Shown one piece after another: positions 48,401-51,479 of a stretch of 64,000 bases of DNA. How positions within the stretch are numbered: the stretch's first letter is position 1; each line of letters opens with the position of its first letter. A program made the translations under genes and the position numbers. A model generated the notes under the pieces. That model was not told where the DNA came from. It was given only the letters and a program-made list of their open reading frames with translations, and searched no databases. Origin of the DNA: Spodoptera frugiperda (taxonomy: Eukaryota; Arthropoda; Insecta; Lepidoptera; Noctuidae); assembly GCF_023101765.2 (NCBI RefSeq), contig NC_064235.1, forward strand, positions 6,569,501 through 6,633,500, read 5' to 3'.

Positions 48401-48979
48401 ACGCAACTATGCGGAAACGTTGCGCATCCCTGGTGCGCCGGGTGCGGGACAGCCCCAACATAATTTTGCGTTGTGTGGCCAGTAGGCTCGATTGTGTGTA
48501 CGTGAATCGCTGCTGCAAGCTCTCCTCGTCAGTGTTGTGCTTGTAGCTTCGATTCACGAAATAATTTTGTTTTGATTTAGGTTTAGTACTAACATAGGTT
48601 TAAGGAAGATTGTTACTAACCAGATTGAGCTTCTTTGCTTTTAAATAAACATATAATTATGTGGCAGAAAAAAAAAAAAAAACAAAAATTACCTGCTGTT
48701 GTTTGCTTGTTGTGATGGTGAAACATCTGTGTATAGCAATGTTATCTCCCATCCATTCTGAGGGGTCCTTAGAAAATATATCCTTATCTTTCCATTGGCA
48801 AGTTTACGAAAACTTATTGCAATCGGGACCATAGTTGAAAGGCTTGATAACTCTTTCCGTAAATCGTGAACAGCCTGCCGAACTTCGGCCCAAGTGTATC
48901 GTCTAGAAGGGGGGCGCACATAATCCACGGCAGCAGCCCCATCTCCAGCCCCTCTCACCTCCATAATATTAATTTCCAT
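24314..48979 (-). CDS. DPP8/9: Dipeptidyl peptidase 8/9-like cytosolic prolyl dipeptidase (19 coding exons, complete)
   Basis: Nineteen exons join in phase to 909 residues, close to human DPP8/DPP9. The N-terminal beta-propeller (about 1-620) contains QEEFSRYTGFWW, whose Glu pair (about 241-242) binds the substrate N-terminus. The C-terminal alpha/beta-hydrolase domain contains VLHVYGGPEVQ, the nucleophile elbow GWSYGG (Ser about 776), HGLADENVHF (Asp about 854) and ERHS (His about 886). Ser-Asp and Asp-His distances (78 and 32) equal those of human DPP9. No signal peptide or membrane anchor, which fits DPP8/9 rather than DPP4. Known activity: removal of X-Pro dipeptides from N-termini in the cytosol. 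Oddities: an acidic insert (EEDTDSETG) in exon 13, a partial tandem duplication of exon 18, and introns built largely of mobile elements. Confidence 0.95.
24407..25152. other. DPP8/9 intron 18
   Basis: Holds a degraded Helitron-like stretch (24520-24610, GGTTTGACCGATTTTAGT) and a GC-richer unclassified segment (about 24640-25010). No coding exon seen. Confidence 0.5.
25153..25264 (-). CDS. DPP8/9: DPP8/9 exon 18 (catalytic Asp)
   Basis: Acceptor ATCCCCAG|GGATGG and donor GTACAG|GTCAGT; 112 nt starting with the third base of a Gln codon. Encodes DGRLLIIHGLADENVHFC through GKPHRVQ. An identical acceptor plus 84 nt of exon lies 98 bp upstream; only this proximal acceptor keeps the frame. Confidence 0.93.
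25181..25376. repeat. Perfect 98-bp tandem duplication covering the exon 18 acceptor and 84 nt of coding sequence
   Basis: 25181-25278 and 25279-25376 are identical, each running from ACCAGCTCAGCAGTGAGCG to CTGGGGATAACATT. The unit holds the splice acceptor and most of exon 18. 98 is not a multiple of three, so inclusion of both copies would shift the frame and give a stop after LVMLSPGMADC. Confidence 0.95.
25376..25680 (+). mobile_element. NA-1 repeat, full length
   Basis: TTATGGTATAAGCCGGTAAA to CATTCCCACACTTGTAG, with an expanded G run in the middle. It directly follows the duplicated exon piece. A reverse fragment lies at 25769-25925. Confidence 0.75.
25930..26312. mobile_element. Unclassified repeat and NA-1 fragment in intron 17
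   Basis: 25930-26150 (AACAACAGTTGGGCAGAAAG, CCTGGTCGGAGGATCCTCC) recurs inverted at 51480-51790. 26150-26312 is a reverse NA-1 fragment. Confidence 0.6.
26357..26549 (-). CDS. DPP8/9: DPP8/9 exon 17
   Basis: Acceptor TTTCACAG|GCGGAT, donor CCTGATCA|GTAAGT; 193 nt, phase 1 in, phase 2 out. Completes the GWSYGG elbow and encodes GYLSLLGLATRPGIFRACVA, GAPVTCWRLYDTAYTERYMG and FFPD. Confidence 0.95.
26962..27040 (-). CDS. DPP8/9: DPP8/9 exon 16 (nucleophile Ser)
   Basis: Acceptor TTATTCCAG|GTCGAG, donor GCTACG|GTACGA; 79 nt, phase 0 in, phase 1 out. Encodes VEVLQWLAKETGCIDMERVA then IHGWSY with the catalytic Ser (about residue 776). Confidence 0.95.
27285..27505. mobile_element. MITE-6 copy
   Basis: Shares TCTTCGCAGATTGCATACTC, AACTTTCGTGAAC, AAACGTTATTTTAAGTAATT and ACCTACGGTCGAAGATTAAA with 52128-52350 and, inverted, 54308-54551. 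Terminal repeats are eroded here. Confidence 0.6.
27508..27765. mobile_element. SINE-3 followed by NA-1 fragment, ending next to the exon 15 donor
   Basis: SINE-3 (27508-27652, forward) ends in CCCCCCCTTAAAAT. A reverse NA-1 fragment (27668-27763) ends CGGCTTATACCATAAA about 14 nt from the exon 15 donor. Confidence 0.7.
27780..27923 (-). CDS. DPP8/9: DPP8/9 exon 15
   Basis: Acceptor AATCCCCAG|GGTATC, donor GATCAG|GTTGGT; 48 codons in phase 0. Encodes GIRQLRMHMLAARGFNVVAV, DSRGSKHRGR and GQIELDDQ. The DSRGS loop and IEDQ-like motif are typical of the hydrolase domain. Confidence 0.95.
28490..28662 (-). CDS. DPP8/9: DPP8/9 exon 14
   Basis: Acceptor TTGTTCCAG|AACGTT, donor TACAAG|GTATGG; 173 nt. 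Encodes SLSDIPPPQIFETRLSCGA and SPTVLHVYGGPEVQTVTNSY. The VYGGP motif and the oxyanion-hole region belong here. Confidence 0.95.
28900..29060. mobile_element. MITE-5 half copy
   Basis: GTCGCCGCGTCGTGTGTCGC, TGCTGCTCTTCAATATGAG and ACGTGAGTAAGCCGATAACA match the right half of the long hairpin at 32901-33249. Confidence 0.65.
29543..29632 (-). CDS. DPP8/9: DPP8/9 exon 13 (acidic insert)
   Basis: Acceptor TATTTGCAG|AATGCA, donor ATCAGAG|GTAATA; 90 nt. Encodes CTEVRSLNGSWDSRDGEEDT then DSETGSLIR. Human DPP9 has no close equivalent that I recall, so it is an acidic linker between propeller and hydrolase. A MITE-1 terminus begins about 6 nt upstream of the acceptor. Confidence 0.85.
29641..29850. 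mobile_element. MITE-1, left half, abutting the exon 13 acceptor
   Basis: Begins ATACAAGATGTTCTAAAAG immediately next to the acceptor and runs through GGAGGTAGTGTTGTGTTTG to AACATTGACTCTACTCTG. The right terminal repeat is missing. Confidence 0.75.
29935..30100 (-). mobile_element. SINE-1 copy
   Basis: Reverse: GGTGAGCCTATTGCCATATA, ACTCCGTACTACCACGGAG and a worn B-box (CGGTAATCGGGTCC), ending ACTCGACAATGAGGCAGTCA. Confidence 0.65.
30110..30293 (+). mobile_element. Non-autonomous Helitron
   Basis: TCTATACTAATATTATAAAG start, GGAACTACTGATCTGATTTG, TTTATCGAGGAAGG and AACCGCGCGGAAGTAGCTA end. Confidence 0.75.
30300..30415 (+). mobile_element. RTE-like LINE 3' fragment ending at the exon 12 donor
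   Basis: AAGGATTGGCCACAGAAAGC, AGAAGCTAGGGCGGCCTTTG and CTGCAGTGCGACGAACATGG are the same ORF2 end as at 31285. The A-rich 3' end stops within about 5-10 nt of donor GTACGT (30424-30419). Confidence 0.65.
30425..30551 (-). CDS. DPP8/9: DPP8/9 exon 12
   Basis: Acceptor CCTTTCAG|GATTGC, donor CCATCGG|GTACGT; 127 nt. Encodes DCSTAVITSSNITTAPVTRV, YRILHTPPRLLVQ and GSITERAPS, the last propeller strand. Confidence 0.93.
30574..30770 (+). mobile_element. Non-autonomous Helitron close to the exon 12 acceptor
   Basis: Complete copy: TCTATACTAATATTATAAAG, CGCTAATCTCCGGAACTACT, CTATAGGCTATAAAACATCA, GAAACCGCGCGGAAGTAGCT. The 5' end lies about 20 nt upstream (in gene sense) of the exon 12 acceptor. 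Confidence 0.8.
30949..31260 (+). mobile_element. NA-1 repeat, full length
   Basis: TTTATGGTATAAGCCGGTAA to GCATGGCTCTCCACACTTTA; it includes the inner CTCACACAACGAAACACAAC block. Confidence 0.75.
31285..31445 (+). mobile_element. RTE-like LINE 3' end
   Basis: GTCGCGGCAGACCCTAAAGA encodes the GRPK(K/R)-type ORF2 end. The element continues GAGTGGAAGGCGGCTAGGG and ends in an AATCTAAATCTAAA tail. Confidence 0.65.
31500..31652 (-). CDS. DPP8/9: DPP8/9 exon 11
   Basis: Acceptor TCTCCGCAG|GTAGAC, donor GATGAG|GTAAAG; 51 codons, phase 0 both ends. Encodes VDTGRQLVYFVGLRETPLER, HLYVAPL and HLLTSVGHSCTVDIDE. Confidence 0.95.
31696..32885 (-). mobile_element. Unclassified insertion with inverted repeats and a protein remnant
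   Basis: Inverted repeats around AACCAAATAAGGCCTA lie at 31744-31766 and 32861-32883 (21 of 23 match). Outside them ATACATACGAATAAT is repeated directly at 31681-31695 and 32886-32900. On the minus strand 32240-32048 has a 64-codon frame (KKYAPSKEWFDYTKARSVAK, LATEQEVILIRLTDAGVPMT) that looks like a decayed transposase-type protein; I cannot name the family. Confidence 0.6.
32901..33249. mobile_element. MITE-5: near-perfect 349-bp palindrome
   Basis: The two arms of about 150 bp are reverse complements of each other (CACTCGATATCATTAAAC at the left end and its complement at 33232-33249). TTACTCCAACTTTCTTTTAT, ATCGGCTTACTCACG and AACTCGACTAGTTTCAAG are mirrored on the right. The centre (CTAGAGGCT to AGCCTCTAG) is also self-complementary. 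Half copies are at 28900, 39935 and 51178. Confidence 0.85.
33380..33540 (-). mobile_element. SINE-3 copy
   Basis: Reverse: TTTTTTTGAGGGGGTGGGGG, AGTGTCAGACTCTTACTGAG, CGTAACCC-like CGGTAACCCACTAGACAATC, GCAACTCCGG. Confidence 0.7.
33595..34017. mobile_element. Fragments of SINE-1 and of the (ATCATTT)-tailed LINE
   Basis: 33595-33685 is a broken SINE-1. 33890-34017 is the LINE 3' end also seen at 1990-2300 (GGCATTTCTTCTCAGAGTAG, GACGTGTAAAAGTGTTATTT). Confidence 0.55.
34068..34147 (+). mobile_element. SINE-3 3' half ending at the exon 10 donor
   Basis: GAGTCTGTCACTACCTCTCG, a run of 14 C and CTTAAAAAAA. The tail ends directly at the donor hexamer of exon 10 (34153-34148). Confidence 0.75.
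34154..34263 (-). CDS. DPP8/9: DPP8/9 exon 10
   Basis: Donor ATATGG|GTGAGG. The acceptor is a tandem CAACAGCAG (NAGNAG), so the exon may start at 34263 or 34260, changing the protein by one codon. Encodes VIEMINEDESNAVGPNMISK, EPITAGEWEVMSRKIW. Confidence 0.93.
34313..34410. mobile_element. MITE-1 with central deletion
   Basis: The two terminal repeats (GGTGTTCTAAAAGTATCCGC on the left and AGACTTTTAAAGCTCC on the right) lie almost back to back, flanked by TATA. Confidence 0.75.
34515..34846 (+). mobile_element. LINE-B 3' end with ORF2 C-terminus, ending at the exon 9 donor
   Basis: The longest LINE-B piece: the frame 34520-34846 encodes HRFMVDIPPTRTKRFASSF, RTAREWNSLPESVFPDGYN and LGVFKARVKRLLMGRRAPS. 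It ends CCATCAAATGCAAAATAAAC, within about 6-10 nt of donor GTAAGT at 34852. Confidence 0.8.
34853..35045 (-). CDS. DPP8/9: DPP8/9 exon 9
   Basis: Acceptor CCATTACAG|CCAATC, donor AAACGGA|GTAAGT; 193 nt. Encodes PIQDIQILVSETAPDAWINV, HDILYFLPSSGAELNFIWAS and GHLHLYLVTCALIQ, matching the WINVHDIFY region of DPP9. Confidence 0.95.
35144..35572. mobile_element. Two NA-1 pieces in opposite orientation
   Basis: 35144-35403 reads in reverse (GTGGGAGAGCTATGCTTCGG to GGTGATTGATACGTCTGC). 35405-35572 reads forward and ends CTCTCTCACACTTAAA. Confidence 0.65.
35640..35772 (+). mobile_element. LINE-B 3' fragment
   Basis: GGGTATAACCTGGGTGTCTT, AGGCAGGTGTGCTCCCTCG and CAAACATCAAACCATCAAAT with an A tail. 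Confidence 0.65.
35837..35978 (-). CDS. DPP8/9: DPP8/9 exon 8
   Basis: Acceptor TTCTTACAG|TGTCTG, donor GAACAG|GTCAGT; 142 nt. Encodes VWAQLLDRKQQRLELVLIPL, SQFCAPAHYDMAGSV and HEPSTSYEQ. The first base completes the Tyr of DGQY. Confidence 0.95.
36010..36165 (+). mobile_element. SINE-3 copy with complete 5' end
   Basis: CACCACAGATGGGGCCCAGT, GGCTGATGCCTGATCCGGAG, then the family body to GGCGGGAGAAGTCA. It runs directly into MITE-2. Confidence 0.7.
36170..36495. mobile_element. MITE-2 copy
   Basis: Ends GGGTGTTTTTCCACCAGAG and the complement of GGGTGCTTTTCC at 36480-36493. Inner blocks AAGCTGTGAAACTATATGAC and TGATTGGTGGAAGCCAAACG. Harbinger-like on end sequence and TTA-like flanks; not proven. 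Confidence 0.75.
36541..36806 (+). mobile_element. NA-1 repeat, truncated near the exon 7 donor
   Basis: TTTTTTATGAAACAAGCCGG to TTTTCTGTGAGGCC. The usual right end is missing and the break lies about 25 nt from the exon 7 donor. Confidence 0.7.
36833..36962 (-). CDS. DPP8/9: DPP8/9 exon 7
   Basis: Acceptor ATCTTTCAG|TAGGCG, donor GACAGTA|GTGAGT; 130 nt. Encodes GDTSNGCMEVVDLRWYELKQ, PLKECFPWFEYLARVGWTPD, GQ. FEYLARVGWTPDG matches the VEYIARAGWTRDG segment of DPP9. Confidence 0.95.
37365..37642 (+). mobile_element. Two NA-1 pieces, the second ending near the exon 6 donor
   Basis: 37365-37470 and 37480-37642 are forward NA-1 segments. The second ends AGCATGGCTCT about 10 nt from the donor GTAAGT (37656-37651). 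Confidence 0.7.
37657..37775 (-). CDS. DPP8/9: DPP8/9 exon 6
   Basis: Acceptor GTCCACCAG|GTTTCC, donor GAGCATT|GTAAGT; 119 nt. Encodes FPRAGTPNAKSSLKMLTFRL, QKATSSTVLDYYHEGASEH. Confidence 0.93.
37818..38052 (+). mobile_element. LINE-B 3' end with poly(A) tail
   Basis: Encodes RFASSFLVRTAREW-like and the YNLGVFKARVNRLLMG end. After GACCCATTTAAT it has a run of 13 A. Confidence 0.8.
38092..38345. repeat. Dispersed repeat shared with 3617-3745
   Basis: GTGACTGGTAATTAGTGAAC, GATTGTACTCATGATTACAA and TATTTTTATCGCAATAACAA match the left part of 3617-3965. Its end is not defined. Confidence 0.6.
38375..38570. mobile_element. Helitron-like repeat
   Basis: TAAAAATAAGTCGGGTTTTC, AACGCACGAACCGATTTCC. 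The inverse copy is at 56380-56530. These are typical lepidopteran Helitron-derived blocks, assigned by resemblance only. Confidence 0.5.
38583..38656. mobile_element. MITE-1 terminal repeat, solo
   Basis: CACAATACTACCTCCCATAA to GATACTTTTAGAAGACCTTA, the right terminal repeat only, ending about 20 nt from the exon 5 donor. Confidence 0.7.
38680..38782 (-). CDS. DPP8/9: DPP8/9 exon 5
   Basis: Acceptor TTATTCCAG|ATGACA, donor GTTCAG|GTATGG; 103 nt. Encodes DIYRIVYEEVDESEVKIYCF, PSSQSTSGEVEEF; YEEVDESEV is identical to the DPP9 segment. Confidence 0.96.
38822..38950 (+). mobile_element. SINE-2 copy
   Basis: GATTGGTGCGATTCCCGCAC, TGTTTGTAAACGCACCCACG, GCCCTAGTGTGGACTG. The A-box half is lost. 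Confidence 0.7.
39237..39508 (-). mobile_element. NA-1 repeat
   Basis: GTGTGGGAGAGCCATGCTTC to TTACCGGCTTATACAAAAC; reverse orientation, near full length. Confidence 0.75.
39608..39705 (-). CDS. DPP8/9: DPP8/9 exon 4 (Glu pair of the active site)
   Basis: Acceptor CCATCCAG|GTTAGC, donor GCTGAAG|GTACGT; 98 nt. Encodes LADDPRQAGVPCYVTQEEFS, RYTGFWWQPQAE. The QEEF glutamates correspond to the N-terminus-binding EE motif of DPP4-family enzymes. Confidence 0.96.
39790..40030. mobile_element. LINE-B 3' fragment next to a MITE-5 half
   Basis: 39790-39928 is a reverse LINE-B end (TTTAATGGGTCGACGTTTGG, GTAGAGCTCGTCTGCCC). 39935-40030 is a MITE-5 arm (ACTCACGTAACTGTTTGACA, ACTCGACTAGTTTCAAGCC). Confidence 0.65.
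40125..40288 (-). mobile_element. SINE-3 copy
   Basis: Reverse: GTTGGGTGAGGCGAGAGGG-like CTTGGGTGAGGCGAGAGGG, TTCCTACTCCTGCTTTTCGA, TAGGTAGTCCGCAGCTCCAG. Confidence 0.7.
40320..40525 (+). mobile_element. SINE-1 body
   Basis: TAGTAGCACGGAGTCTGGAA, TTACATGGCACTTATAACAC, CAGCGGCATTACGTGCCGTA. The tRNA head is missing. Confidence 0.65.
40561..40742 (-). CDS. DPP8/9: DPP8/9 exon 3
   Basis: Acceptor TTTCCAG|TCACCC, donor GATCG|GTTAGT; 182 nt. Encodes SPPLVPRCLNTGGGAPLTPA, MCPRAPELVAHAARGDIWLA, GQLRRPTRLTYACKGHEPD, matching the propeller region around DLWVANIETGEERRLTF. It is GC-rich against its surroundings. Confidence 0.94.
40790..41110. mobile_element. SINE-4 fragment followed by NA-1
   Basis: 40790-40878: GCCTATAAGTGGCCACTGCT, ATTAATCACCACGCTTGCTC. 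40893-41110: forward NA-1 (TTATGTTATAAGCCGGTTAA). Confidence 0.65.
41172..41373 (-). CDS. DPP8/9: DPP8/9 exon 2
   Basis: Acceptor TGTTGCAG|ATTGGA, donor ACACAG|GTCAGT; 202 nt. Encodes LDWKPLIESNVALGVSSGKW, SREEQLLWERQRVAAWGIAS, YELHQSSGKIMFPCASSLFV, the SREEELLRERKR segment of DPP9. Confidence 0.96.
41807..42338 (-). mobile_element. Tc1-like transposon remnant
   Basis: Terminal inverted repeats CACTCGGCGTCACAAAAATC at both ends with TA target duplications (41805-41806 and 42339-42340). The minus-strand interior (about 42190-42020) keeps a decayed transposase end, WDNIPQETVVTLIRP, then a stop and a frame-broken continuation. 532 bp, so mostly deleted. Confidence 0.88.
42540..42870. mobile_element. 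MITE-4, full length
   Basis: AATAGGGATGATGACGACGT at the left end, AAATACGTCATTTCTACGTA inside and TCTACAAGACAGACATGAAA at the right, inverted relative to 16995-17312. Confidence 0.65.
42880..43045. mobile_element. Helitron-like repeat
   Basis: ATTATGCATGTATTATACAT, AACCTTCCTCTTGAATCAC and TTTTAAAGATTTAAGCATAC recur at 55125-55290. Assigned by resemblance to lepidopteran Helitron ends. Confidence 0.45.
43478..43770. mobile_element. MITE-7 copy and a second palindromic fragment
   Basis: 43478-43612 is MITE-7 (AAACGTCACTCAATTTTAAG, CATTTCAGTATTCGG). 43655-43770 (TGTACTAGTTTCGAATCACA, AAACGCGGCGAT) resembles 17440-17570. Confidence 0.55.
44908..45224. mobile_element. MITE-2, full length
   Basis: GGGCTTTTCCACCAGAGATG at the left; CATCTCTGGTAGAAAAGCACC at the right in complement. 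TTA flanks on both sides (44900s and 45223). Confidence 0.75.
45240..45935. other. SINE-1 fragment, then AT-rich intron without recognised features
   Basis: 45250-45330 is a short reverse SINE-1 fragment (ACACGCCTTTTATCCCCAAA). The rest is AT-rich with no convincing gene. Confidence 0.5.
45936..48682 (+). mobile_element. 5'-truncated LINE with long open ORF2, antisense in DPP8/9 intron 1
   Basis: The element starts inside the endonuclease domain. It carries a continuous ORF2 to 48546, a 120-bp 3' UTR with AATAAA (about 48644) and a poly(A) tail at 48667-48682. The tail ends about 9 nt from the exon 1 donor of DPP8/9 on the other strand. The uninterrupted frame suggests recent insertion. Confidence 0.88.
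45943..48546 (+). CDS. LINE ORF2 fragment: endonuclease (partial) and reverse transcriptase
   Basis: 867 codons without a stop. There is no ATG at the first codon (GTG), and the frame is open upstream to the truncation point, so this is a truncated ORF, not a gene start. Visible: RPHGGLAILWRKSVF, GDYNAH (about 91-96) and WSDHYPLV (about 166-173) of the APE-type endonuclease. The RT has NYRPISLATVIAKVLD (about 482), CFLDLSKAFDLVSYN, VRQGGLASPLLFNLYINELI and the catalytic YADD (about 648-651). The C-terminal region has ALRVQYNNAFRVLVGLPRFC. The clade was not determined. Confidence 0.88.
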   Translation: MDTTAGMLRGRPHGGLAILWRKSVFSDVSVVPCNNSRICAVKIVLNSRSVLLFNVYMPTDLSCNLPEFTDCLSLVSAIIDNFNVETCYMLGDYNAHPSEKFYNELRNFCLDSDWICVDTELLGIDSDTYTFVSDAHGSRRWLDHCVVTKAARNSVVGASVIYDVFWSDHYPLVVECIFNSVCIKQYDSFYVQNNVLWGERSPDQIKSYSMACHERLRLIDFPDELRFCCDKACQQRAHRHTIDKMYDDIVKALSESAAMGRASNIRRKNKVVLGWNKHVGDAYRDARLKFRVWIAGGKPSAGPSFAEMCEARKIFKSRLRWCQSHQEQIRMDILASHHSSRDFRSFWKDTNKLSSKPGLPVCVNGVSDSVSIANLFKEHFRVESPLGPSESLPDVADHHDLGIRFTAKEVKGVLNAMTRGKSPGHDGLSIEHLRFAGAHLPRVLAMFLNFCVSHAYLPSNLTRTIVVPIVKSKAGDHADLKNYRPISLATVIAKVLDSLLNKQLTSHVQLHDNQFGFRPGLSTESAILGLKWAVRYYADRDTPIYACFLDLSKAFDLVSYNILWSKLEKAGVPSGLVNILRYWYGGQINQVRWAGALSEPYRLECGVRQGGLASPLLFNLYINELIEVLSGERVGCYIDGVCFNNISYADDMVLLSASVCGLRKLLAICEAYAKLHGLVYNVAKSEVMVFEAGGRSPDTVPSVNLYGVALRRVFKFKYLGHLLTADLKDNDDIERERRALSVRANMIARRFARCSPCVKMTLFRAFCSSFYTCSLWASYTQKSYSALRVQYNNAFRVLVGLPRFCSASGMFAEARVDCFYATMRKRCASLVRRVRDSPNIILRCVASRLDCVYVNRCCKLSSSVLCL
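48693..48979 (-). CDS. DPP8/9: DPP8/9 exon 1 (start codon)
   Basis: ATG at 48979 (a second in-frame ATG at 48964). Donor AACAGCAG|GTAATT, phase 2. Encodes MEINIMEVRGAGDGAAAVDY, RRYTWAEVRQAVHDLRKELS and GWEITLLYTDVSPSQQ; LLYTDV matches the LLYSEIP of DPP9. No signal peptide. Confidence 0.92.
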
Positions 48980-49978
48980 TAATTTTTACGCTACCAAAAA
49001 TCAATTGTCTTCCCTTGATAAATTTTTATTCATGATGTAACAAAGAACAATAGATATGTCTTCACAGTCACCTAATTCGACTAGTAGAATGAATATTCAA
49101 ATGGAGATCTCATTATAATATTGAAATTACGCTGATTTGATTTTTGTTTCACTAAAAATAGGGCCAACACACTCGTTTTTGACTTTTAGTTGTCTTGCCA
49201 AATGGTCGCTGTCGCTGACCGATCGCACTTCTATCACCGGTTGTAATCTTCACAACTCACTCATTTGTCATTCTCAGCTGTCAATTCGTATAAGAAAATG
49301 AAAATCATTCCAATGTTGTGATAAAATGATAAATAAATGACTGAAATTCATTCTATCTCTATTATTTCGTATATTTAACAATTTAAACAGGAATACTTAA
49401 GTTATACTTGTAGAAAAATAAATAAAATGTTTCTTTAGCGAGATTTGAATGACTTTTATTCGAGTTTCATTCAGTCGTTCATGTTATCGTGTTTTACTTT
49501 TGAGAACAAACTAAAAACTACCTAAATGCTGGTAATTAATAAATATACCGAATTCAATGCATTTTGCTTACAATAATGAAAACATACGACATTCAGAAAT
49601 AAAAAATATATTTTTGTTTTATCGCAAGGTGTATCCAAACGTATGATTTACATACTGCCAACATCACAATAATTTGACAGCTACGTTCAGAAACGATCTC
49701 ATTCACTAGAGTATTTTATAAAACATTAATAAAAAAATGTAGAAAATAAATTAAATTACATTTGTTTATTTAATTTTTGTTTAGATTTAAAGCATTATTA
49801 AAATGAATGATATGAAAATTAACTATTAAATAAAAATTAAATCATACAGGATATGACAACATTTTTTACTGCAGTTCCGGCAACAATAGCCCGCCGAACT
49901 GTCAAATAACAAACATGTCGCATAGCTAACGGGTCGACGCGGTTGCTTGTTTTCTTTGCGAATTTGCACGTCGCGAAC
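48980..49978. promoter_or_regulatory. Divergent upstream region of DPP8/9 and the CNNM-like gene
   Basis: About 1 kb separates the two start codons. The 48980-49330 part is less AT-rich than 49330-49860. The motif CTGTCAA(A/T) or its complement occurs at 49278-49285, 49673-49681 and 49899-49907, near both presumed transcription starts. No TATA box could be assigned with confidence. Confidence 0.45.
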
Positions 49979-50409
49979 ATGGCACGAGTGTTAAATATAG
50001 TGCGGACTTGTGGTTTACTAACGTATCTATTTTTCTATGTGCACGCAGTAGACAATAATGTCTCGGAACCACGGATAATTTCGTTAAAACTGGAGAGTAA
50101 AAAATGTGACAATGAAAATTGTAAATATTTAGTAAATATTAAGGGTGGCGAGTTCTTAGGGCATTATTCGTGGCGGTTGACCCCAGTGGAAGGTTCAGGG
50201 GGTGGTGATTGTGACGTCATATTCCCTGATTATGAGTTAAAGGAGATTTTTACGACGCAGTGGTTGACTAAACTTGAAATTGTGTTACCTGTTTTGGTAG
50301 ATAAAAATGTATATTTTTGTGTGTATAAAAACGATGTGAAGAACAGCCCCTTTGGGGGGCGGTGGGTGCACCAGGGAGCGGAGCACTACTTGGACGTGAG
50401 GGAAGATTT
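49979..50409 (+). CDS. First coding exon of a secreted/membrane protein, CNNM/UEX-like N-terminal domain
   Basis: ATG at 49979 (AACATGG context; the frame is open upstream but without an earlier ATG). 143 codons plus two bases to donor GATTT|GTGAGT. A signal peptide (MARVLNIVRTCGLLTYLFFY then VHA) is followed by PRIISLKLESKKCDNENC, DCDVIFPDYELKEIFT, LEIVLPVLVDKNVYFCVYK and GGRWVHQGAEHYLDVRE. The pattern of an early I-x-x-L-x-L-E strand, V-Y-F-C and W-V-H-Q-G resembles the extracellular segment before the first membrane helix of CNNM-family Mg transporters (UEX in flies). No DUF21 or CBS part is in the window, so the assignment is tentative; the exon itself is well supported. Confidence 0.7.
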
Positions 50410-50905
50410 GTGAGTATTTATTTATTTTTAATTATAGATATAGATATTTCGTATATTCTTTTTTTCTATTTTACTTTTAGACTTATTATAATAGTATGTA
50501 TAATATATATTTATAGACTAAATAATAATATTTTAAAGTAAGACTAAAATATTGACAAATTAAAAATCGAAATTATATATAAGACAGTTAAAAAAACAGG
50601 AAAATAATAAAAAAAATGTCTATTAAATCAATACAGATGAGAACTAAATTCTTAAAATTTCTTTGTTACCCTAGGTCATGTACCTTTATTTTACTTAAAT
50701 TATAAACTTACAATACTTGGTAATAATTAGATCATTTTATTGATTTTAATTGATTATACCTGATCAAGTACCTATTTATTAAATAGTACCTAGTTACTGA
50801 ATAATATATTTTATGTTTGACCATTAAATGTAAAAAAAAAATGTTTTACACAACCTATGAAACTCCAGAGCTACACTAAAAAGGGGTGTAATAGGTATAC
50901 CCCCT
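50410..50905. other. Start of the CNNM-like gene's first intron
   Basis: Very AT-rich. I see no gene or recognisable element here. Confidence 0.5.
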
Positions 50906-50929
50906 TTTTAATTGGAATAACAAAAGGGA

Positions 50930-51240
50930 TGATGATGGGGTATGAAAAAATATTAGACACATTTTTTATTTTGTCATATAAGATAATAACACTTATCAAA
51001 GTTTAGGAGTGGGAGCTAATATGTCATTTCTACGTGATGACATTTCAAATCAATATATTTTCGAAAGTATTGTTGTTTCGTGTCCATGGGCGGCGATTGC
51101 TTATCATTAGACGAAGCGTCAGCTCGTTTACCGGCTTATATAAAAAAGCCATAAAAAAAGATAGACTCAAATAAGTAAATTATTATGTTATCAGCTTACT
51201 CACGTAACTGTTTGACAAGGAACTCGGTTAGTTTATTACT
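50930..51240. mobile_element. Fragments of MITE-4, NA-1 and MITE-5
   Basis: 50935-51075 MITE-4 (GGGATGATGATGGGGTATG, TCAAAGTTTAGGAGTGGGAG); 51075-51140 NA-1 end; 51178-51235 MITE-5 arm (CAGCTTACTCACGTAACTG). Confidence 0.6.
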
Positions 51241-51479
51241 AGGTAAATTATTCAATAAATAATTTCATTATTGTGGTATAATTGACCATATAGTTTTTAT
51301 AAGACCATTGATTGTGTTGTTTTAAGTATGTACTTAATATTTAATTTTAACTTGTTTTCCCTATTGAGTAAAGAGGTGTGTGTAATTATAATATACAAGA
51401 AACTAACTTGAAAGTATTTCGTTTTTACACTTAGGGCTTGTAACATAAAAATACCCACAGATGATCAAATTTGGTCTGG

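Noticed and set aside
49943..49978. Earlier start of the CNNM-like exon (TTG)
   Set aside because: No ATG there; the ATG at 49979 gives a clean signal peptide.
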